Assembly (NCBI GenBank): GCA_025529335.1 | Contig: JAMYHX010000544.1 | Location: forward strand, 1 to 27,068 | Direction: 5' to 3' | Source of the DNA: Rhizopus sp. PT2906 | Taxonomy: Eukaryota; Mucoromycota; Mucoromycetes; Mucorales; Rhizopodaceae | Length of the DNA: 27,068 nucleotides | In this document: in pieces, positions 19,270 through 27,068 of the stretch | Numbering within the stretch: position 1 is the stretch's first letter | How the letters are laid out: each line of letters opens with the position of its first letter | Program-made: the position numbers and the translations under genes | Notes under the pieces: generated by a model | What the model saw: the letters and a program-made list of their open reading frames with translations, nothing else | Database searches by the model: none | What the model was told of the DNA's origin: nothing

Positions 19270-19850
19270 TTTTATGTTGTCAGTCTATTACCAAGGAGCC
19301 AAAATCAATCACGTGTATTTACATTAATGGATATCTCATTGCTTAGGTAAAAGCTTTGATAGTACGAAGTTGTAAAATTGAATCACAGTTAACGCCCCGA
19401 AGAAGCGCTCGTGACATTAACCTCCTTATTGTAAATTTTCTAGTGCAGACAATGTTTTCCAAATAGTTTGACGAAAAATAAGTTGAATGTTGTTCCTAAT
19501 TCAGCCTTAGTTACCTCAGATGTGGTACTATGCTCTCTGGGCTGCGCTTTTTTGTTTGTAGTTTTAAATTAATAACAAAACAATTCAAGGTTTTCTATAT
19601 TCTTTGCCCTCTTTACAGCTTTCTAAGGGCACTGCTCTATTTACTTTTGTTGCTTGGATCGTACCACATCCTCCGTCTCCATTTCGGCAGCTGAACGAAG
19701 CCTCATCCAGTGAAAGTTTATTCCCCGTCCTTTATTTTAAAAAGCCGCCGTGGATAATAGCCAAATCAAAATTAAGCTTTTGATGTAAATGCGAGCTGGC
19801 TCCGTAATTTGAGCGTCATTTTTCATTTCTCTTTTTCTTATTCATACAGA
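19270..19850. other. Intergenic region and promoter of the Spo71-like gene
   Basis: No gene seen. It should contain the promoter of the plus-strand gene starting at 19851. A pyrimidine-rich leader (about 19819-19845) lies before the ATG, and CACGTG occurs at about 19309. No clear TATA box. Confidence 0.35.
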
Positions 19851-22620
19851 ATGAGCTTGGTTGAAGATAGCAAAAACGATAAGAATACACAATATGCTCA
19901 TAGGAAACAATGCTCCGTTCGAATATTCGTGGGTCCTTGGGATCTGTCAAGTCATGCAGAGCAAATGCCAGAAGAGATAAACGAGCTTTCTGTTGCTCTC
20001 CCAGAACCAGAGCCAAATAACATAAGGTATAATAATACGTAAAGTAAACATCATATATCAATCCTGACATCTTTCCCGAATATTAGCTTGCTTCCTCCAG
20101 CCGACGTGCCTTCCTCTCCAATTATTACACCAAGCTCAGAAGGAACAAGCTTTGTCACAGCACGTTCAAAAAACACAGCCCTCAGCCCTCAGCAGTTATC
20201 GCCGTTTGATGAGATAGATTATAACGTGCTAAATACAACGATACCACCTATAGATACCATCAGAGACCAGACAAAAACCCTTGTGGAAGACGAAGATGAT
20301 GCGATCTCGGTTGCAACAGTGAAACCTGAGAAGAGACTGCCAACACTACCTCCAACGCCTGGGCTTGCTCTACCTACAATAGCTCTATCATCCGAAACAG
20401 CCAAATCTTTACCTCCGATAGTTAAAAAGAAACTGAAACAAAAGAGACGTCGAACTCGCAATAAGACATTAAAGTGGAAAAAGGCCGGTACTCTCTTTGT
20501 CCCTAGTACACAACCTATTCAGAGCGAGAGATCAACTGCGATGAGCGCAGTACTGAAGAGGGGTCTAGTCATTTGCATGAGAAAAGTCACGGATCGAATT
20601 GGCTCTGAACCTACGAGATATAGAGCTTCCAAAGAAAGCAAGTTTGATCTATTAGCAGAAAATTGGACACAGGTAGAACTCGTGTTGACAAGGTCCTGTA
20701 TTACAACGTATTCCTTTTCTGTAAGCACACAAACAAAAAAAAATAATAATACCCATTACTTATCTCCCTTGCCTGTGAGCAGACATATTTTTGGCCTAAT
20801 CATCGCTTAGAACATCGTATCTACTTTCAAGGGCCCAACAAGCCAAGAGACCTCGAGCTATTTCTGTTCTCACCACTGGACTATACATTTGGACTTCGCT
20901 TTTCATCCATGGCAGGAAAGACACCGACGACAGTTTCGATGATGTTTAAGGCAAACACGTTCCTGCAGTGCCAGGAATGGTATACCCAGTTATACAAAGT
21001 ATTACCCAAAGGCGCTAAACGGCCATTCCCTTCATACTGTGAGGTCTATATTCCCGCCATGAACTTGACTCTCAACCTGCCGTTAGAAGAAACACAAGGA
21101 TGTTACGATATTACACTTGCAGATATCAAAGAAGCTGTGATGACGGTTGTTGAAGAGAGCGGATACGATGGCAAGCTTTTCTGCTTGGACGATGACGAAA
21201 TAGGTGTTTGCTGGGCAACTGAGGAAAGAGTAGAATGGGTATACTGGACAGCATCACCAGCCAATCCGGACAAACGAATCGATCTGGCCGTCTGTCCTCA
21301 AAGTATTGAACAGACACACCGATTAGAACTGCGTGCGATAGAACATACACCGGACCATATCATCTTGGACCAAAACGACATCTTGAACGAGCCGTGTCCG
21401 ATGGAGGGATTTCTCGTATGCGCAAGTGATTTCTTTGGATTGACAGCAAAAGTAACGGGGAAAATGTATTATTTTGCTTCATTTGATCAATACTTGGTCT
21501 ATATTCCCTCAACCAAGGCAACAAAGCCTCACACAGAGAATATAGTGAATCATGAAAGTTTAGGTGAACACGTATGGTTTATTTCACCTTACACATCAAA
21601 AGCCAAATCACAGTCAGAGATGGAAGAGATAAAACGTCGAATGAGGCTGCTGAGTGAAGCAAAAGGCTTGATTGATCTTACCGAGGTATCCTACGTCAAA
21701 AGACGCTTTATCGAAGAACATGACGATATTGGTTATGAAAGTCATATTAGTCACGAACCGCTACTGGGAGGCTCAAGGCTACTGCTTAGGAAGAACCTAC
21801 CATGTATCTTGGAGTTTGTGATGGAAAACGGACTGCAGATTCAGTTCCAGACGTACTCTCAGCATACCTGTGACATCTGGGTCAATCATCTATCACAGCT
21901 CATCATTTACTGGAAAGCACAGAAAGAAGCAAGACGAACCATTCATCTGAATGACCATTTTGGTGACCTTGTCTGCAGCGAAAAGGAGAGGTCAGAAAAT
22001 CATATGCGTGGAAGAGAAATTCGTATAGCTGATACGCGAATATGGAGCTACTGCTTGTACGAAAGGTGTCATGATGTTGTGGTAAGTTTAAGATATTGGC
22101 TTTTGAAATCGTTCTTACTCTTGTACAGAAAGCAGGGATATTATACTACAAGCCTCATCATCGTGAAACTTTTTCTCAAAAGATATTTATTTTATCAGCA
22201 AATGGGTGGCTATTATTCTTTGATGTCTTTAATCGAAATAGCACAAAGAAATCAGGCAACCATGAGCGTAAAGGCGCGATGGATATCGCAGGAAGCTATT
22301 TCTTCTCTGGTGTAGATAGTAGCAAGACTAAGAAGGGGTCCAATTCAAACGAAGAAAACACGGTCAAGGTGTATTCTGATGGATTGACCACAGATGATGA
22401 CCAGTTGACACGCATATTCTCTATATGGAAGCCTACTCTTCGAAGATATTTTAGTCCTAAACGACAAAGACTAAGAGTCTATCGTCAAGACCAGCAGCTT
22501 ACTTCTAAAGGTGAAACGGTTACCTTTTTGGCAGAAAGCAGACAAGAGAAGGAGGAATGGATCTGTGCATTGAACAGTGTGGCTGAACATCTACAGTCTT
22601 ATGTTACTAAACATAACTAA
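19851..22620 (+). CDS. Spo71-like multi-PH-domain protein
   Basis: Four exons (19851-20026, 20087-20720, 20783-22081, 22129-22620) in phase give about 866 residues. The N-terminal 170 residues are Pro/Ser/Thr-rich and probably disordered, then comes a strongly basic patch (about 172-192, KKKLKQKRRRTRNKT). Three PH-like modules follow, each ending in the diagnostic helix with Trp: about 215-345 (CQEWYTQLYKVL), about 470-655 (CDIWVNHLSQLI) and about 700-855 (KEEWICALNSVAEHL). This architecture matches fungal Spo71, a yeast prospore-membrane protein that acts with Spo73 and the lipid-transfer protein Vps13. The Spo71 label is from domain layout; a role at spore or other membranes is inferred. 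Intact; 160 bp upstream of the PAC1 gene on the same strand. Confidence 0.75.
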
Positions 22621-22707
22621 TATGTAAACTTAACTTGAATCTATAAACCTTTTACACAATCGAGCACTCATGAATAAAGCTACTCTGAGAGTACGCGCGT
22701 CCTGTCA

Positions 22708-22735
22708 ATGAACGTCACGTGCGTGCGTCATTTAA
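22708..22735. promoter_or_regulatory. CACGTG E-box and TGCGTCA cluster upstream of the PAC1 gene
   Basis: In the 160 bp between the two plus-strand genes, ACGTCACGTGCG contains a palindromic CACGTG (22716-22721), followed by TGCGTCA. Candidate bHLH or bZIP sites 60-70 bp before the ATG at 22780. Function inferred. Confidence 0.35.
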
Positions 22736-22779
22736 CATCAAGTTCTTTACTTTTTTTTTCTGTTTCTTTTAAAAACAAA

Positions 22780-23618
22780 ATGGATTTCGACGAATCTTTC
22801 CATTCAGCTCCTGTACGTTATGCTCTTGATGAAGTAGATAGCGATGAAGAACTTGAAGATAAGATCGAGCCCAACACCATTCAAATCATGGTGTCCTTAC
22901 CCGACACTAATTTGACTTTAATATTTGGTCTTTCAGGTCCTGGAAGTATCTATATCGACTCACTGAAGGGCTTGACATCGATTGGAACTGTAAAATAGAC
23001 ATTGTGTATATTGACAAGTACTAAAATAATTTTTTATTAGGTCAAGAATAGACAAGAGACGATAGCGTCCATTCTTCAGATACCAAATCAACCTATCGTG
23101 TTTGTGTCTTTTACTAAACAGATTGAAGCAAACGAATCCGTTCAGTATGTTCGATCCATCTTTGAACAATGCAGCCAGAGACTTTCCAAGGTGATCGTAC
23201 TCGACTCTTTCACAACAGAAAGCGATCTTATACCACCAACCCTTCGTGTTTTACAGAGTTCAGCTTCACCTCTTGTTCAAACACTCACTTTGTATGAAAT
23301 CCCACATATGGTGACAGGACTATCTGCAGCCATTATCAATTATGTAAGTTGACTGTATGTAGCTCCATTGTTCCCGTACATTAAACTTATTTTATAAAGT
23401 GTGAAATCCATTCTATTCCATGCTATAACCTATTGACACTTCAAGAGTACGTGTATGGCAAACTATTGGTGACTGACACAACTCTAGAGGCATATAATTA
23501 TGGTCTACACCAATTAGGACATGATCACCTCAAATTTGATAGTGAATTATTGCAAAAAGCACTAGAGTCTCGTCACAGTGGTCGCATTGACGATAGCCAT
23601 CATCGTCTGTATGTATAA
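22780..23618 (+). CDS. Proteasome assembly chaperone 1 (PAC1/PSMG1, Pba1-like)
   Basis: Chaperone that, as a heterodimer with PAC2/Pba2, guides assembly of the 20S proteasome alpha ring. Three exons (22780-22989, 23041-23343, 23400-23618) give 243 residues. An acidic N-terminus (DEVDSDEELEDK) precedes the conserved strand-rich core. The best matches to the PAC1 pattern are the IPHMVTGLSAAIINYCEI region and the IPCYNLLTLQEY segment after it, with LVTDTTLEAY. The protein ends RLYV, i.e. a C-terminal hydrophobic-Tyr-X (HbYX) motif that PAC1/PAC2 proteins insert into alpha-ring pockets. The first intron donor is GTAAAA, directly followed by an in-frame stop, so the exon would otherwise end at 22998. 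Intact. Confidence 0.8.
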
Positions 23619-23733
23619 CAAATAAAACTCTAACCTGTACGCAAATGTTGTCCGTTTAAATAAAACTTTATACAATAAAGAAGTAAAAAATATACACAAA
23701 ACAGAATATAATCTAGATGCTAATTGTGTGTGT

Positions 23734-23910
23734 TTAAACTGCCAAAAGTTCACCCCAGTTACGAAGGAAGACGATAGCACCAGTAAAGACTGTAAGAGAA
23801 AGAGCAATGTTGATGTTTCCTTGACGCTTTTCAGGAGAGAAAAGCTCTGATTTCACAGCTTGTAAGAATGAAGGGCTTTGTTCACCTTGCTTCAATTGAC
23901 GCTTGTCCAT
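23734..23910 (-). CDS. Tom6-like small mitochondrial outer-membrane protein (58 aa)
   Basis: Single-exon minus-strand ORF, 58 residues. A basic polar N-terminus (MDKRQLKQGEQ) is followed by SFLQAVKSELFSPEKRQGN and one hydrophobic segment (about 36-50, IALSLTVFTGAIVFL), ending RNWGELLAV. The pattern SPE(N/K)R, a membrane helix, then a conserved W-x-E-L at the end is what I recall for fungal Tom6, the small stabilising subunit of the TOM import pore; a tail-anchored orientation would follow. The ATG at 23910 is preceded by an A/G-rich leader. Its tail converges with the PAC1 gene (115 bp). Small size makes the family call tentative. Confidence 0.6.
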   Translation of the reverse strand: MDKRQLKQGEQSPSFLQAVKSELFSPEKRQGNINIALSLTVFTGAIVFLRNWGELLAV

Positions 23911-24190
23911 GTTTTAAGAATGAGGAATAAAGAGAGAAAAAATGTATGGAGGGGGGTGTATAAAAGTCACGACTTTGCTACTTGAGATTAAATTTTTTAA
24001 GCCAATTAGATTTAACCTATGATTTGCACTAACTCAGTAGTGCATTTATTTTCTCAGTATTCATGTTGCCTGGAAGTATTTTCAAGAGTCTAAATATGAT
24101 AAAAAAAAACGACAATGTTCTCTATATCGACTATATGCAATTTAGTATAGAGCCATGGTTTATGTTTAAAGAGTATATCATGCTTTTATT

Positions 24191-25587
24191 CTATGCAATT
24201 TCTTCAATAATCAAGTCTTCATCTTCTTCTTCTTCTTTTTGTTCGTTAATTTCTGTAATTTCTGGTGCTTCTTCATCACGAATAAGCATATCTACAATAG
24301 TAACACATTTCTCCTTTATGTCTTCTTCAACTTCTTGTGCATGAAGACGTTGAATCACACGGTACACTTGTTTCTTACGCAAGTATTCTCGACCATATCG
24401 TGTTGTTGTCAACAAGATGATTGCTTCAACAAGCATGGCTCTTAGCAAAGGATCTGTTTCACGTTTCTATACATAAGAAGTGTTAACAGTATACTTTTTT
24501 TTTATTTCCTTCATGTGCACATATACCTTGTCATCACCTAACAACTGAATTTCTTCTGGAAATTGCTCGAATTCGTCCATATCATATTCCTCGTTACCAC
24601 ACAATGGCAGCAAAATGAAGGGGAGAGCGTTGATCTTATCTACGTCCAAAAGTCTTTCATGTTCTCTTGTTTCAAAGCAACAGTTTTTCAAAACGGAATC
24701 AACACCGCCACGACGAATTATATGAGGATCTTCGCTGAATATCTGTAACTTAGTGAGGGGCGAGAGTTGGTCTGCTTCTGAAGGCTCAATCATAAAGACT
24801 CTGCCAAGACGAATGCTGGATACGTTGGAGAATACGCTTGCCAAAAAGTGAAATTCAGCTTCAGGATTGTATTCCTTTTTGTATCCTTTATGGAACACTT
24901 CCACTAAATGATCTAACAAGCGTGTTGACTTGCTTAGTCCTTCGAGTGGTTCGACCTTTCCTTGAATGATTTTGACACATGTTGATTCATACTTGGTCAT
25001 ATTGGATAATAACATACAAGCAAGATCTGCCAATACAGATTTAGGGTTCTAATATGATATCAGTCCAGCTTCTTTCTTTACACTCACTAAGCGGACTTAC
25101 TGTGATTAATAAGCAAATGTACTTGATGAAACTGTCATCGTCCAACTCTTGTTGAACTGAAGGATCACTGGATAAATTGATTAAACAACGAAGTGCATCG
25201 TGTGCAGTGATCTAGGATGGGTTAAGAGAGAAGAGAGGGGCTGTTTTCTACTATGACTTACAGGATCCTCACGGCAAAGAGCCTTCATATCTTTACAAAC
25301 TGTCTGTCTTTGTTCAATCAAGATATGACGATACTGATTACCATTGGGTGTGTATGGAACAAGGTGATGCAGTGCAATAGCTCTAATCTATTATAAGTTC
25401 TTTTTTTTTAGCAAAGTGAAGGTGGCTTTCAAACAAAGGAGGACATAATTTTATACCTCTAGAGCGGGTTGATGTAAGAAAGGAATGAGCTAGTCAGTAA
25501 TAGATTGTTAGTCGTTGTTTCTTTCTCTTCGATTGTTGTGTGTGCGTGTGTATTAAAGTAACATACTTCTCTAATTTGTTGTTCCAT
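24191..25587 (-). CDS. hgh1: HGH1 homologue, eEF2 folding co-chaperone (armadillo-like)
   Basis: Cytosolic adaptor that recruits chaperones (TRiC, Hsp90) for folding of elongation factor 2. Six minus-strand exons (25587-25567, 25489-25457, 25387-25262, 25211-25101, 25048-24527, 24466-24191) join in phase to 362 residues. The N-terminus has armadillo-like helices: LIPFLHQPALE, then DALRCLINLSSD. The DUF383 part has LADLACMLLSNMTKYE; the DUF384 part has LPLCGNEEYDMDE followed by PEEIQLLGDDKKRE and LRAMLVEAIILLTTTRYGRE. The tail is acidic (EQKEEEEDEDLIIEE). The first two coding exons are just 21 and 33 nt. The exon 3 acceptor is ATAATAG. The gene looks complete. Confidence 0.9.
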
Positions 25588-25684
25588 TGTTAAGGTGATC
25601 TATATCTTTTTTGTTCTTTTTCTTCAATATAAGGTCACAGTGACTGCTTTAAAAGACTGGAGTTTAATTTCAGGCTTACAAGAT

Positions 25685-25758
25685 AGGAAGTAATGTCGCA
25701 TAGCTCGATAGTTTATAATACAAAATATACACGACATCTTGACACGACATTACTTCCT
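25685..25758 (-). mobile_element. MITE copy 3, perfect 14 bp terminal inverted repeats
   Basis: AGGAAGTAATGTCG (25685-25698) and CGACATTACTTCCT (25745-25758) are exact inverted repeats. Read from its right end, the element shares AATGTCG, CAAGATGTCG and TGTATATTTTGTATT, in that order, with copies 1 and 2. It lies about 175 bp upstream of the transposase relic. Confidence 0.8.
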
Positions 25759-25817
25759 GGAATAAGTGTAATCCTCTAAAACCAGTTTGCAAATTCTTTG
25801 AAGAGATTAAGAGAATT

Positions 25818-25838
25818 GGTAACCTGTTCAAGGTTACC
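25818..25838. repeat. Short perfect hairpin
   Basis: GGTAACCT (25818-25825) and AGGTTACC (25831-25838) around a 5 nt loop. No function known. Confidence 0.5.
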
Positions 25839-25933
25839 AGGAACAAGTCAGTTTCTGAACAATTGAAAGATACGTGTACAACCTTGATGTTTTATAGCTT
25901 ATCTCTAATTTATATATTACATTATAGAATCGA

Positions 25934-27068
25934 GATTCAGTTTTCTTCACAAAAGATTACGCCGAGAAAAATCAAGCATTGACGATAATTGTTCAGAAAT
26001 GGATTAAGCAGTATAGTATTTGCTCTGATAGTATTTTTGAGACTTGTAAACAAGTTGGCTGTAAATGTATCTTGAGCGAAGAGCATAGAACGGTTATTAT
26101 CAGCTTCATTGACGCCAATTTCTCTACTGCTATTGTTGAGCTGAACATTTGTTGAAGCGACTCAACGATCTTAAAGTCTCGTGTAACACGGTTTATAACT
26201 TCATGAAAAGCGAATGCAACCTTTCGTTGAAGAAGACTGATTTCCATTCTATCGGAAAAAAAAACAGCCTAGCAAGGATTGAGGAGCGGTACGATTAGGT
26301 TTGCAAATGGGAAAATACAGATATGAACTTTCTGACAAATGGCGTGTTTTTTGACAAGTCTGCTTTTGATATCAATATGAAACGTTCTAAGGCTTGATTC
26401 AAAAAAGGTATCCATGCTATTGTTATTAGGCCAACTACAAGAGCAAACACAACGTCTATTTTGGACGCTATCTCTACCGCTGGTTTGATTTCAATCTGTG
26501 TAAAAAAAAAAAAAAAAAAAAAAACAAGGCCTGCGAAAAAGAGAAAGGCCTAAGGATATATAAGCTCAAGAACTGTAACCGATCACTACATTAGTTTCTT
26601 AAAAATGACTCTCAATGAGATGGATAAATATCCTCATATGAAAAGTCATTATATAATTATGGATAATGCAGCCGTTAAAACGCATGAGAACATTGGAAAG
26701 TGTATTAAATATTGTGGATATCGATGTGTGCATCTTCCTACTTACTCTCCTGAGCTTAGCTCAATGGGACAATTCCGGGTAGCGGTAAAAAGTAAGGTTA
26801 AGCACCATATGTTTTTGCACAAAGACAAACTCTTCATTGCTTCCACCGGTAGGCTAGAAATGTAGCAGCCTACCATACGATCTGTGCCCCACCTACCGAC
26901 CATCTTTTGCTGGTCGCTTGAAACATTCTCTTGAGCAATCGTATTCATCGCACTCTTGCAGTTGGCATGAGTGATCTTGGAAGTATGAATGCCAACACTT
27001 TTAAAAGCATCAACATAGATTTTATGCTGAGCTCTGTAAGTAATTGGCGTAAATCTATCATCTCCCTT
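25934..27068 (+). pseudogene. Tc1/mariner (IS630-type) transposase relic
   Basis: DDE transposase remains on the plus strand. A helix-turn-helix-like N-terminal part begins near 25934 and runs through EEHRTVIISFID; the segment NFMKSECNLSLKKTDFH follows in another frame. Around 26300-26480 are VFFDKSAFDINMKRS (usual form D-E-S, here D-K-S) and ANTTSILDAIS. The last open frame, 26605-26865, has MDNAAV, GYRCVHLPTYSPEL and SKVKHH. Stops and shifts interrupt it (for example TGA near 26155, TAG near 26295, TAA near 26550). In the motif after YSPEL the catalytic acid (normally xxIEQFW) is Gly (SSMGQFR). It is dead as an enzyme. The 3' end after 26865 is ambiguous, and the right terminal repeat is not in the window. 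Confidence 0.85.
26502..26524. repeat. Poly(A) tract of 23 within the transposase relic
   Basis: A homopolymer run at the position of the Lys-rich linker of this transposase family. Likely grew by slippage after the element lost function. Confidence 0.9.

Noticed and set aside
19816..20728. Minus-strand ORFs (84, 80 and 69 codons) over the Spo71-like gene
   Set aside because: Shadows of the well-supported plus-strand exons.
1..27068. tRNA or rRNA genes and CRISPR arrays
   Set aside because: No tRNA B-box with a matching A-box and stem, no rRNA-like stretch and no regularly spaced repeats were seen by eye; a covariance search was not possible.

Overview
The window looks like nuclear DNA of an early-diverging filamentous fungus, most likely Mucoromycota (Mucorales-type). 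The reasons are AT-rich intergenic DNA, many 45-120 bp GT..AG introns, pyrimidine-rich leaders before start codons, and fungal housekeeping proteins lying among decayed Tc1/mariner and Ty3/gypsy pieces. Most real genes are spliced, so each coding feature below is an exon chain I joined by hand from splice sites and phase. Coordinates span first to last exon seen. No sequence search was possible, so family names rest on motifs.

Left part (1-6.4 kb), dense housekeeping and metabolism: a 5'-truncated cytochrome P450 (+), a small DUF1770-like protein (+), an Mtq2/HEMK2-type eRF1 glutamine methyltransferase (-), a class I DAHP synthase that starts the shikimate pathway (+), and RPC40, the AC40 subunit shared by RNA polymerases I and III (-). 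The P450 and the DUF1770-like gene are tandem; the rest lie in convergent or divergent pairs.

Middle (6.4-15.2 kb): a gene-poor 2 kb with a good core promoter but only an unclear short ORF, an NADP-type zinc alcohol dehydrogenase (+), and a SAM methyltransferase with a myristoylation-type N-terminus (+). Next comes a small five-exon basic gene of unknown function (+), with one hairpin repeat in its first intron and a related one 3' of it. A broken Ty3/gypsy integrase fragment follows, then two nearly identical 203 bp direct repeats.

Accessory block (15.2-19.3 kb): an intact eight-exon gene (-) with a PD-(D/E)XK nuclease-like signature. It is bracketed by two same-orientation copies of a short MITE and followed by two decayed gene relics.

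Right part (19.8-27 kb): a large Spo71-like PH-domain protein (+), a proteasome assembly chaperone PAC1/PSMG1 homologue (+), a 58-residue Tom6-like mitochondrial protein (-) and HGH1, the eEF2-folding factor (-). The window ends with a third MITE copy and a dead Tc1/IS630-type transposase whose catalytic acid is replaced by Gly. The MITE family and this transposase may be related, but the right transposon end lies outside the window.
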